Below, piece by piece: positions 33,901 to 44,477 of a DNA stretch of 64,000 nucleotides (within the stretch, counting starts at the first letter, position 1; every line of letters begins with the position of its first letter). The DNA comes from Zygnema cylindricum (lineage: Eukaryota > Streptophyta > Zygnematophyceae > Zygnematales > Zygnemataceae): NCBI GenBank assembly GCA_037447655.1, contig JBBHKE010002066.1, positions 1-64,000 of the forward strand, written 5' to 3'. The position numbers and the translations under genes are program-made. The notes under the pieces were generated by a model, which made no database searches, was not told the DNA's origin, and saw only the letters and a list, made by a program, of their open reading frames with translations.

Positions 33901-35934
33901 TCAATTCCTTCTCTTACCTCGATTCCCTCTCCCTCTATCTCCTCTCCCTCCTCATTCCTCTCTCAACCCTCTTTCCCCCCTCCCTCCTCTCCCCTCTCTC
34001 CCTCCTCGATGGCCTCTCCCTCCTCTTTCTCGACTCTTTCTCCCCTCCCACCTTGAAGTATTCCTTCTTCTTCACAATTCTCTCTCTCCTCACTCTCCTC
34101 TCTCCTTTCACATTCCTCTCCCTCTTCTCACGCCTTTCCATCCTCATGCACTTTTCTTCCTGCCCTCCCTTCGCAACTCTCAACCTCCCCTTCCTCCTCT
34201 CCATCCTCTCTCTCGTCTCTTCAATCCCTCACATCTCCCCTTTCTATGCCTTCCTCGTCACAATTTTCTCAATCTTCTCTCTCCTCTCTCTCCTCATACC
34301 CTTCTCCCTCTTCTCACTCCTTTCCCTCGTGCACTTCTCTCCCTTCCCTCCCTTCCCAGCAGTCTACCTCCTCTTTCCCCACTGATTCCCCTCCCTTTTC
34401 TGACTCTTCTCTCTCTTCTCTCTTTTACCTTTTCCTCTCTAAAGCCTCCCTCCCCGCCCTATCCACTCTTCCCTCCCTTTCATCTCTCTACTCTCCCTCA
34501 ACCCCTTGGTCATCCGATAACATACTTGACAGCTTTACCTCCTCAGAGAGGGAGGTCCTCCTCGAACTTATAAGTTCCTCAAAGTCTCCTCTCTCTCCCT
34601 CTCTTCCCCCCTTTACATCCGCCTCCCACTCTGTCACTCCCTGCTCCGCCTTCCCTCTTCCCCCTGAGCCTCCATTCTCCACCACATTCCCTTTCTCCTC
34701 CGCTCTCGATCCCGTCCCCGATTTTCCTCCCCTCTCCTCTTTCACTTCTCCCTCCTCCTCCTCGCATCCCCTCTATTCTCTCACTTCCCTCTCGTCCCCT
34801 CCTCTCCCCTCCTCGCAAATTCCCCTCACCTCTGCCTCTTTTCCTCCGCTCTCCTACTCTTGCCCACCCTTCTCCTTTCTCCCTCCCCTTTCCTCTCGCT
34901 CTCCCCCTCCCCTCCCTTCTCTCCCTCCCTTCACGTCTCTCCCTTCCATTAACCTATCCTCCTCTTTCCCGACCCTCTGCTCTCCCCCCCCCTTCCCCTC
35001 CTCTCTACCTTCTCCCTCCTCTCCCCTTCCCCTTCCTGCCCTTTCCAAACTACCTCCGCACCACCTCCCCTCCTGTCGCCCTCTCCTTAGCCCTTCCCTT
35101 CCTCCCTCCTCTTCTCCTCTCGTCTCCCCTCCCCCTTCCTCCTCACTACCTCCCTCTCTTCTCCCTCCCTCCACTTTCCCTCCCTCCTCTCTTCCTCCCT
35201 TCTCTTCCTCCTCCGGCCCCTCCCCATCCTCCTCTCACTCCCCCTCCCCTTATTTAGATTCCCTCCTCTCTCTCCTCCACCTCCACGGCTGTCCCATAAA
35301 TGTTGACGTCAGCAAAATCTCATCAGCCAATCTCGGATTGCCAGGTGGCGCGATCTCATTGGAAGATCTGGAATCTCTCTCAAAAGCCATTTTTTGCATG
35401 CCACGTGGCACTAATGATACCCAAGGGGGAGAAGGAGGGGAGGAGAGGGATTTGGGGAGGGGAGAAGGAGAGGATATGGGAGGGGAGGAACTGGGAGGAG
35501 GCGAATTTCAACAATTTCGAGGAAGTTTCCGTAGTTTTCCCATCAAGGAGGAGAGGGAGGAGGAGGGAGGGCAATGGAGAGAGGAGTGGAGGGAAGAGAG
35601 AGGAGAGAGGAAGGATGAAAGGGAATGTAGAGAGGAGAGGGAATGGAGAGAGGAGAGGGAAGAGATGGAGCGCCAGAAGTTTCATGGATATTTCTTGCGG
35701 ACAGAAATAAAGAGGGATATTTTGGAATTACAGGAATATAGTGTTGATGGAGGAAATATATCAAATCTGATTGATGTAAAATTAGAAGAAGATACAGACG
35801 AACCGGAAATTGTTTTAATGCATCGGAAAATCGACAGTTTTCATCGGAAAATCTGCTTTTTTAATCAGGAAATCCATCATTTTCTTCACAAAAAAAAAAG
35901 TATCTTCCTCCAAAAGTTCTTTTTTCTCCTCTGA
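30922..35934 (+). CDS. MYB (R2R3-type) transcription factor gene, 5' part missing
   Basis: Exons: a, 30,922-31,036 (VKNSPFTEEGRK, then RRWAEIARSLEGRTDNAVK, donor GTGAGG); b, 31,673-31,701, a 29-nt micro-exon (NHWNTNLKK plus two bases, after a poly-T/CCAG acceptor); c, 32,943-33,026 (NLENLGIGGSLKCDSSS, donor GTAAGT); d, from 33,550. Joining a, b and c gives an in-frame MYB R3 repeat ending GRTDNAVK-NHWNTNLKKR-N, which binds DNA in the nucleus. Exon d is open to the stop at 35,934 except for one TGA at 34,054. It begins EKEKRVNGKNKNY, then a Ser/Pro/Leu-rich stretch, an acidic/Arg-rich stretch and KFHGYFLRTEIKRDILEL. The c-to-d junction is out of phase with this long frame, so an indel, another splice or a shorter product ending near 33,699 is possible. 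No R2 exon was found upstream, where the satellite lies. Confidence 0.7.
30945..31245 (+). repeat. Purine-rich tract around MYB exon a
   Basis: About 300 bp of GGAGGG/GAGAGG on the plus strand, overlapping exon a and its intron. A decayed echo of the exon end (ACGGGCAATGCAGTCAA) lies near 31,158. Confidence 0.8.
31831..32570 (+). repeat. 740-bp direct repeat, first copy
   Basis: Almost identical to 33,121-33,860 (constant offset 1,290). It contains a duplicate of the start of MYB exon d with its acceptor (AACGTAG/GAGAAAG at about 32,259). After 32,570 the copy diverges into a CT repeat and a stop. Confidence 0.93.
33121..33860 (+). repeat. 740-bp direct repeat, second copy
   Basis: Carries the exon d start that continues into the long Ser/Pro-rich frame. 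The few differences from the first copy are single bases (for example G/T at 31,859/33,149). Confidence 0.93.
33790..35280 (+). repeat. 1.5-kb pyrimidine-rich coding tract
   Basis: Plus strand almost entirely C and T (CTCTCC, CCTCCC). Because the stop codons TAA, TAG and TGA need purines, all three forward frames stay open, so length alone is weak evidence of coding. At the protein level the segment starting IPSSSQFSLSSLSSLL near 34,060 recurs as MPSSSQFSQSSLSSLSS at 34,246. Confidence 0.85.
35399..35410. promoter_or_regulatory. TGCCACGTGGCA palindrome in MYB exon d
   Basis: Exact 12-bp G-box palindrome inside the coding frame (MPRGT). A related TGCCAGGTGGCG lies 60 bp upstream. Confidence 0.4.
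35415..35680 (+). repeat. Purine-rich tract in MYB exon d
   Basis: GGGAGGAG/GAGAGGGA-rich stretch encoding an acidic and Arg-rich segment (GGEGGEERDLGRGEGED, REEREWREEREEMERQ). It lies about 130 bp after the pyrimidine tract ends, so the strand bias switches abruptly. Confidence 0.8.
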
Positions 35935-38429
35935 AGAATTATATTTCCAAAATTTACAAATTTTTGGAAGCGATTTCAATACACTTTTAAATTGAAAATA
36001 CGGGAAACACAAATTTGTTAAGTTTTCCTCACTAGTATTTTTGTTTTATCCATTTTAGTTTTGTTATATTTCTGTACATTCCTTACGATAAGAAAGAATG
36101 TAGATTTTCTCTGTTTTTTATTTTTCTCATTGTTCATTACCCATTTATACCTCATTTATATTTCTTTGCTTTACATTTCTTTCTTTGGTTTTAAATTTAG
36201 TGAGTTTTTCTTTACTTTTTTTTTTTTTTCAACTACTCGAAAAAGATAGTAACTTAAGTTTCATGCCGGAGATTTTTTTCTCCTTTTTGGCCTTTTTTTT
36301 GCCTCTCAAGAATATACATATTGGGCAAAAAGGGGTCTATGTAGGAAAGAATTCTACTCCTTTTGTTTGGATACAAAAAGGAAACAGTATTAATGATTTT
36401 TTATAAAGTTGTTTGTTGTTTTCTTTTTTTTCCCAGTTCCAGAGATACTTTTCAACAATAAAAAAATATAGTCTTATGTTCTTCATTTTTACTGACAATA
36501 TTAACAATAAAATTGTAATATTTTTTATGAACTTCTTCTATGCTTATATTTTAGTAATTTAGTGCCCCATATATTCTTGAATTCTTTTGAAATTCCTTCA
36601 ACCAACTGTTAGGAATTACACTGGTTCGAACCCGTACTGAATTCGTACGAAATCCATACGGAACCCGTACTTTTAAGTTTTGTGCGTCACGTTTCCCGTT
36701 TGTTCTATTTTCCGTACGACTATGTTTTGTTTCCGTGCGTTCTGGATTTCGGTATCTTTGTCAGGTTCATTAGAATGTGGCGTCGCGTGACGTCACACTG
36801 GTCCATTAATTGTACTTGCACTAATTGTGTCCATCTGATGTACATCATCGGACGGCCTGCCCGCTACCGATCGTCCTGTGCCATTGACTCTCAGGATTAG
36901 ATCTCTGCCGTCCGATCATTCTGCATCCCCATAAATTGCGTCTGCTGTCAGATGATTGTAATCGCTCCCCCATTTGCTAACGTCCGTTGACCTTTGGAGT
37001 ACGGACAGTGATCTTTGCCTGTGTCATTCTAATTGTGGCAAGTATCGACGCACAATTCTGTGAATTTTGTGCTTAGTACTGAAAGGTCTCCTCTCAAGCT
37101 ATATGGTGAACATCTTAGAGAGAAACAATTTCTCGTCGTTATGGACCAAAAAAATAAATTCACTCACTATGGACGCAAAGAAAATCTTTTTTTCACTCAC
37201 TATGGACGCAAAAAAATAACTAAGTTGTGCAGGTCGCCCGAAGTTTTGGTATTTTTCTAGTGTGGAGGACTCGAACTGAGAATATTTCACTTCCACAAGT
37301 TTTGTTGAAAACAGACTAAGTAACGAAAACAATAGCCTGTGGAAAGTCCACTTAAGTTGACTTTGTCAATTCAATGATGAAAACCATGGTGAAGCCCATC
37401 AGGATCAATGTGATGATCATTAACTCAGAATATTGAGGTCAACGGTGACATTTTAATACAGAAACTTATCGTGCATATAGTGCACGTACACACATACAAT
37501 ATGCATATAATATGCGCACTTCTCTACAAAAAATTGGTTGCAGTAAACACAAATCGTAAAACTTTCATTATTTTTTTATCCATTCAGTTAACTCCAACTT
37601 ACACGTATTTTAACAATGATTGGCATAAATAATAATAATAATGATCAGCACATATTCTAAATACAGGATGGCTTGTCTATGGAAGTAGAGGTCCAAATGA
37701 AACTTTTCGCGACTTTTTCACCCTCAAACCCTTAAACCCTTAAAAAGAAATGGAGCCATACATTTCAAAGGTGATCAAAGCCAACGACGTTGTACCAACG
37801 CTCCATACGAAAACATGTGACTTTACATTATACTTCTCATTATTAGCCATTAGGGTTTCCCGTATGCATTAAGGCAACCGACATTTAATACATGGGATGA
37901 CATATAAGACAGGTTGGCAAAACGACAATAGTGACGTTACTATGTCTAAGAACATATTTTTTTTCCTGTTCATAAACAATGAAAGATTTACATCCAGGTG
38001 AAACCAACAGAATTTATCATCGATTGTCAGAACTTCACAGGAAAAGGTCAAAAGTTACCTAGTGACTTAAAAACCCTAAACCCAATGATCACAACGCCAG
38101 TCAAGAGCATCCTTAAATCGGTACAAGAGCAATTGTTTCTATATAATTCATGAATAGCTTCATTTTATTAAACAACAATTAAACGATTAAGCAGCAATGG
38201 TAATTGTACTACCTCTCCAACTAAATCAATAGACCAGTTCACAATATTATTAACTAAAATATTTCAAATTCACGAAAACAATTAAACCTGTACTACAAAA
38301 CATTAATAATAATTCTAAAACACTCGAAAAACCCTCGAAAAATTGCCACCGTCATCAACGCAAATGTTGTTTTTCAACCGACAACAAATTACGTTCTACA
38401 ATAGTTTGTTTCCTACAATCTTTTGTCTT
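35935..38429. other. Intergenic between convergent genes
   Basis: MYB on the left and the phosphatase gene on the right both end toward this region, so it holds their 3' ends. Seen: T-rich sequence to 36,600, and a 30-bp tandem duplication (TTCACTCACTATGGACGCAA) near 37,157-37,218. No exon recognised. Confidence 0.5.
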
Positions 38430-41400
38430 CTATAATAGTTGAAGTGGTCGCAACTCTCCGGTTTGCAAAGCAAATCCTCGATGTTTTGCGAGGACAGTGG
38501 GCATATCTTTTTCGCCTTCCGGGTTTAAGGCAAATAATGGAGGAGTGTTTTCATTAGGTTTGTAATCCAAAACACCGGCTCCTAAAAGAGTAGCTTGGAG
38601 GATTTGAAGCGTGTCTCCATGACTCACAAATAAGATCGTGCAACTGTAATAACAGTTTACCAAACACAAAGGTACCAGATACAGATTTACCAGAGTATGG
38701 AGTGAGTTTTTTTACAACGGATGACTTTAACCTACTTCTAAGGAGAGTAAAAGAGAATACGGAATGAACGTTTGACAACAGTTCAAATAATTGAAGGAAT
38801 GGAGAGCGCAGGCAACTCTGTAAAATGCTATCCTATATAACGTGGCTATTATCCCATTTTTATATATTTTTCGTCTGGTTTTTAGTATTAAGAGTACACT
38901 CTCCATCGCTGTGAGAGTTAAAAACACTAATTCTAACACAGCTTTATTTTGGCTGAAAATCACGAAAGTGGTAATAACACTATTTAAGTGGACTACAATT
39001 CGCCACGGCCCCCTACACTCATTTAGTATATTATACATACTAAGTAAATTCGTACACTAATAATTCCTTTAATAACAATTGGCGGTGTATGAAATAGAGA
39101 CATAATTATTATGCCATGTCCTCCAAAAAAAAATTTCCCTTCAAGATGATTGATAAATTAAAGAAAAACATTGGGAAAACTCAAACGCACATTTGCTATG
39201 CAGATTCTTTATAAACGTAAAACCTAAACATAGATCTTACTTGTTATACACATAATTTGACATATTCTACACAAAATTCATTCACGTCCCAAGAAAATAA
39301 GTGCATATAGAGAGAAAATTTAGGAGTGGAAAAAACTAACTGATGTAACCAAGGGTCGCCCTTTTAAAGCTACAATAGAAAATAGGAAAAACTAAATCAG
39401 GTATTCCATATGAGACTCCTACTTAGCAACCAGACAACAGTGTTACCCTCCTATCTCAAATTTAGCAAAAGAACAGTCATTGCAACTAAAACGCATAATT
39501 TAACTATGAATATTTACGCAAATATACATAATCTTAAATTTTTTATCATATTTTTACGAGTGATCGTATCTTTGGTTACCCACAAAATCAAACAATTACT
39601 CTTCAAGTACAAGTAAACTTCTATAAACTTCGATACAACAAGGATAAATGTAGAAAAGTTAAGTCCTACTCACTTGTCATATTGGGCTTCCACTTGACGA
39701 ACCACAGCCGCTACCCTCCTTGCAACATCTGTCACACTCTCTCCTCCATCGGACGGGGGAACCGTCGGATCGCAGAGATCAGCCATCCACACATCACTAT
39801 ACTGCATGTAAAGAAAACCATAAAAACCATAATGACCAGAATGCTCTCATTGTATCAGGAACAAAACAAACAAAAAACTCGAGGATTTCCTGTGAAGTTC
39901 CTCCATATACACAAATAGCCAAAAAAGGAAAAAAACTTCAAAAAAGTACACTAAAGAGTCTAGTAAAGGGTTCTCCATAAAACATATGACCTCAAAAAAA
40001 AAAAAAAAAAAAGCATGTAAACGACGAAGCTACCCGCCAAATCCAAAGCAAACTGGAGCCAGAAGACTACTTCAGCCTACCTCAAATGCATTTATCACCA
40101 TGTTTTGTGATTTCTTGCTGAAGTAAAACATGTCAAATTTGTTTGTTTTTTTCTTGCAGAAATAAAACCTGTTTGTTTTCTCCTTAACAAAGTAGGACAT
40201 ATCACACAAGTACCTGGTTATGTGAACCAAGTTCCATGCTTGGTCCGAAGTACCGTTCACGAAGTCCTTCAGCAGTCTGAATGAAAAAAATAAGTAGAAA
40301 TTAACAAGAAAAGAAAAGAATCCAAAAATAATATTAAGTAATAAATATTATAAACAAACCAGTTGTCACTAAGTAGTTAGTACAGTACAGAACACTGATC
40401 ATCGTTATTCAAGGAATTAGTATTTTCGAATTGCTTCTCGATCTTCTAGTTAGTACTAGAAAAAGTACTAATTATAAAAAAACCAGCGTAAGAAAGGAAC
40501 GTCGGATTTAAAGTTACAAAAAGGGAACATAGGTAAGAGCCACCCTTGTACTTATAAATGAGAGTTTAAAAAAATGCAATTTGTATTGTCCACATTCTTG
40601 GATTTCGGGCTTTTTAGAACACATAAAAAAACAAAGAAAAATCGGCTTCGACAACTTCTTAAGTTTCTCTGCCTGATGGTTATGATGGGTATTCGAACAA
40701 TAACAGAGAAGGCATACATTATTTCCTGAAAAGGTCACGAACAAACTCTCCTTTCTTGCCAGCAAAGAAACGTCAAAAATCTCAAGTCCAGATTTTTAAC
40801 CGCAGCTGTTTTACAGCCAAGAAAAAATAGAGAAATCCAAGCTAATTACAGTGAGAAGTATATACCAACAGTGACATCTTTTCCTACTCCCAGAAATTTA
40901 TCACACAGTATTTTTGGCATGTCAATGACCTTCATACCAAGAAAACAAAAAAACCAAAAAAACAGTATTCAAAAAGTATTGTCACCTGAAAGCGATAATC
41001 GTTTGGTTCCCAACGAAGTGCAGTTACCACGGCTTGTGCAGTTTGTTGCGTGCGACTGAAAGGAGAAGAGATTATTCTAACATTGGAGAGGGGAATATTG
41101 TTCTCTTGAAGAGCCTAAGACAGAAGAAATAAAAAAATCAGAAGCAATTTTTTAACATTGGAAAGTTTGACTGACCCACATCCTAGGGAATTCCATCAGG
41201 ACATACTTAAAATGGGAACAGATTGAGGAGGGAGAGGGAAGAAGGGAGAAGTAAGAAAGAGGAAAGAGAAGGAAAAAAACGAGCTCATTCAAGAGAAAGA
41301 AAAAAAAAAATTGAGACAGCAAAACATACAGCTTTGAATGAGAGCATAATAAAATAATGGAAAAAACAAATTGGTAAAGAAAACGAAACGGAAGCACAAA

Positions 41401-43461
41401 AATGGGTGTAAATTTGCGAATATCGAAACACCACAAGCATGCTGAGTTCTAACAAAAAAAAAAAAAGTGAAACGGAGAAAACAAAAGCCACATAAGACAT
41501 ACAAATGCAGACTAATTTAACACCGCACGTTTAATAAAATGATTTTGCATTGCATATTCTATTTCAATTTCCGAATTGACCATCCCTAATCGCCACATTT
41601 TCGGATATTAATATTACAAAAATATGGGGAATGCTTATGCATATTAACTATTTTTATATCAGAGGATTCATTTAAACAAATAAGAAAACCAACTTTACTG
41701 AATTTTTCTCCGGCAATTGCCGCCTGTTGCAATCCGAGGGGAGCCAATCCATACTCCAGCAACCGCCCATTGGCCTGAAAAAAAAAATTATATATGTATG
41801 TCGAGAGAGAGAGAGAGAGAAGAGAGGGAGAGAGAGCAAAGAGAGAGAGGAGAGAGGGGACAGGGAAAGAAAAAATAATAAAAACTTGTTTAACAAAAAG
41901 TATCAGCGCATAACAAAACTTTGAACTTTACAAAAGACACCCTCACAGCAGATTTGAACACACACATGAAACCCCTCGACAAAAAAAACTTAAAAAATAA
42001 AAATCAAAAGAAAACTAAAAAGAAATTCCAAAAGAAACTTCACAAAAAGGAACCAAAAGAGAACTCCTGCAGCAGACTTGAACAGACCCAAAGCTTCTCA
42101 GCTTCACGGCCCAAACCATGTTGATTCTTCTTAACAAAAGAAGAAAAAAAAAAACAAAGTTAGTATGCAGTCAAACGTCACATCCCACAGCTTCCAAAGT
42201 TCATCCTTTCTTACCAAATCGCTCACAATAAGGTTAGCTTCGTTTGCCCGACTCCTACCATGTCGTAGCACCCAATAGCGATTCTTTAACTTTTCTGGCA
42301 ATCTCAAATCCTCCTCTCCCACCACCCCTGAGGCCCGAAGAGCCTCTCCTGTCACTGTAACAGCCATATCAGCCAAAACAAGGGAGGGCTCTATTGTGGC
42401 GGCAGTAGCCATGGCTGCGAGAAAAAGGAGAGTTCGTCGAGAGACTTCCAAATGGCCTTGAAATCCCTCCTTTTCCTCTTTCTTCGGAGAGACTTTTTTG
42501 TGGCTCTTTTTTCCAGCTGCCTCCTCCTCTTTCTTCTCCTCAGCTTGTGAATGATGTTGCTGGTACACTGTCCACAGCAGTAAAGGTGAAAAACCAGTTT
42601 ATTTGTAGAAAAATAAAGAACTACACTGGCCATCGATATTAGTCTTAATAGCTCTAATACAAGAGCGTGTTTTTTTTCGCCAAAATCATAAATTAGTGCA
42701 CACAACATTATTCAGTGACAAGTTTAGAGTAATTAACACTAAATCCGCTTCAAAGTTAATAATTCACTAAACCTAATAGAGAAGGGAGGTGAACAACATA
42801 TTATAGTGTGAATAACATTAAAAAGGAATTACGTTGCATTTAGGACAAGGACTTCTATAATGTCCAGGCAATTAAGGTGAGATAAAAAAAAACAGATTAT
42901 TTATCAAAATTGAATTAGCGACCGCATGAAATAGAGCGGATTATATTCAGCGGATTAACCATGTCGACTTTTGGACTATGACTTACCTATTCTGACAAAA
43001 GAAAAGCATGTTAACGAAATTAGCTTCTAAGTCAACAAAAGAAAGAGAAGAAATTGACATAATAAACTATCACCACTATTATTGATAATTGAATATTGAT
43101 ACCACTATCAGAACGGTATAGATTGGTGAATTTTGATAAGTACCAAAAAAAGCCAAAAAGTGCTTGGAAGAAAACAATGCAATACAAACAGGTCATGAAA
43201 TTTACAGGAGAAGAAAAGAGAACAACAAGAGAACGAGGTTGTACCTGGTAATCGAGTTAGGCTGCAACGTGGCAGACGACGGGTGGTTGACACTTGCAGT
43301 GATTTGAGAGCTTGCAACGAGATGAAATTGCCACGTGGCAGCCTATGAGATATAAAGGTATTAGACACAACTCGAGGAGTCGTCAACAGCCTGCCATCTG
43401 GCAGATACAGGGCGGCAACAGAATCTACCACCATGGTGCGCCACGTGTCAGCATGAATCAA
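38430..43461 (-). CDS. Histidine phosphatase (phosphoglycerate-mutase-like), complete 7-exon gene
   Basis: Exons on the minus strand: 43,245-43,461; 42,215-42,567; 41,694-41,774; 40,986-41,114; 40,214-40,276; 39,674-39,801; 38,430-38,643. Phases agree and the product is about 394 aa. Exon 3 uses a weak donor, GTTGGT; a stronger GTAAAG five bases earlier would break the frame. Catalytic motifs: LRHGRSRANE (nucleophile His about 175), SPFSRTQQTA, GLRERYFGPS, DGGESVTDV and VSHGDTLQILQ (second His). The fold removes or moves phosphate on small molecules; the substrate is unknown. Residues 1-72 are Ser/Thr/Arg-rich and suit a transit peptide. Residues 115-138 (SRRTLLFLAAMATAA, then LVLA) look like a twin-arginine lumen signal. 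An ATG at 43,434 is the alternative start. Introns contain two TA-type MITEs. Confidence 0.92.
38897..39087. mobile_element. TA-type MITE copy in phosphatase intron 6
   Basis: 191 bp between TA dinucleotides, with ends CACTCTCCATCGCTGTGAG and AACAATTGGCGGTG. Interior resembles copies 1 and 2 (GGCTGAAAATCACGAAA compared with GGCCAAAAATCACAAAA). Confidence 0.75.
41796..41870. repeat. (GA)n-rich microsatellite in phosphatase intron 2
   Basis: Interrupted GA repeat about 25 bp upstream of the exon 3 acceptor on the minus strand. As CT it forms part of the polypyrimidine region. Confidence 0.8.
42624..42791. mobile_element. TA-type MITE copy in phosphatase intron 1
   Basis: About 168 bp, left end CACTGGCCATCGATATTAG after TA, right end GAAGGGAGGTG. 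Interior GCCAAAATCATAAATTAG matches the family. The right TA is mutated. Confidence 0.65.
43263..43450. promoter_or_regulatory. Cluster of TGCCACGTGGCA-like palindromes in exon 1
   Basis: Exact TGCCACGTGGCA at 43,329-43,340. Close variants are at 43,263 (TGCAACGTGGCA), 43,392 (TGCCATCTGGCA) and 43,439 (CGCCACGTGTCA). All four fall in the first exon of the phosphatase gene, the last one overlapping its start region. Confidence 0.5.
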
Positions 43462-43875
43462 GTCAACAGGACAGATTATTTACGGCTTTTGCTGCTTGCT
43501 GCAACAGCAAGCTTGCAAAATCATCAACGAATGGCTACTGTAATCTTCGGTAAAAGATTGATTCATTTCATAATTCGCTGTTTTATTTTATTTCAAAATT
43601 CCATTTCTTTCCATTCAAAATTTTCAAAGCCTGACTGAATATTGCACGAAATTCTGAAGATTCACCAAAACACACGACGAGGATTGCCTTCGCGAAATGA
43701 GAACGTCAGTGCTGATTTTCTAAAGGATGTTGGTCATTTTCCGTCACGGACTTTCTGGATGATCGCATGTCACGTGGTCGAACGTATTGACGTTTGGCGA
43801 TATCCTTCAGTACACGATACCATACAAGAGACTGGCACTCTTCGACAATATCCTGCCTGTCCCGTGGACCGTGGC

Positions 43876-44469
43876 CAGAGGTCGCAAAAGTCAAAATTTT
43901 ACATAGCCGAAACCGACCGTTTCTTTTTTCAAAATCTGAGTAACTGACGCTCGACCGGGTTATGACACGCTCCAAAATTGTTAACCGTTAACAGACCGGC
44001 GTTTACGAAAATAAAAGTTAACCGAAACTCGATTTCTCGCGACTAACCGTGCCCGCCCGTAACCGAAAAAGTACAAAATTACAACGCTCATTGTTATTAG
44101 CGTTAATGTACTTTGCAATAATGTACAACGTATGAATAAGCCAATAATTACAATTTGTCGCGTTCCCTAAAATTTGCGAAATGAAGTGTTACTACCATGT
44201 CGGATTTGCGACACTAATCATGATGTCACGTACTTCCACGATACCAAAGAGTACAAAGCACAATAATGTTGGATTGTATGGACAGTACAAAATTTTCATT
44301 TTGTTTGGTTTTCTGGTTAATCGACCGTAACCGACTTTTTTTTTTCTGGTGAATCAACCGACATCAGCCGCCCGACCCCCTAAATTTGGCAACCGAATCC
44401 GTTCGCGATCCGGCGCGGGCGATCGGTTAACGGTCGGTCACGGTTTCGGTTGACCGTTTGCGACCTCTG
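43876..44469. mobile_element. hAT-type non-autonomous transposon
   Basis: 594 bp with ends CAGAGGTCGCAAA and TTTGCGACCTCTG and a perfect 8-bp duplication ACCGTGGC (43,868-43,875 and 44,470-44,477). CAGAG ends and an 8-bp target are standard for hAT. It is non-coding, with CGGTT/AACCG-rich inverted segments inside, and lies about 400 bp upstream of the phosphatase start. Confidence 0.9.
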
Positions 44470-44477
44470 ACCGTGGC

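Noticed and set aside
34488-35174. Gly/Glu/Arg-rich minus-strand frames opposite MYB exon d
   Set aside because: Antisense shadows of the pyrimidine tract.
37033-37260. 75-aa frame containing repeated HYGRK
   Set aside because: Caused by a 30-bp tandem duplication in intergenic DNA.
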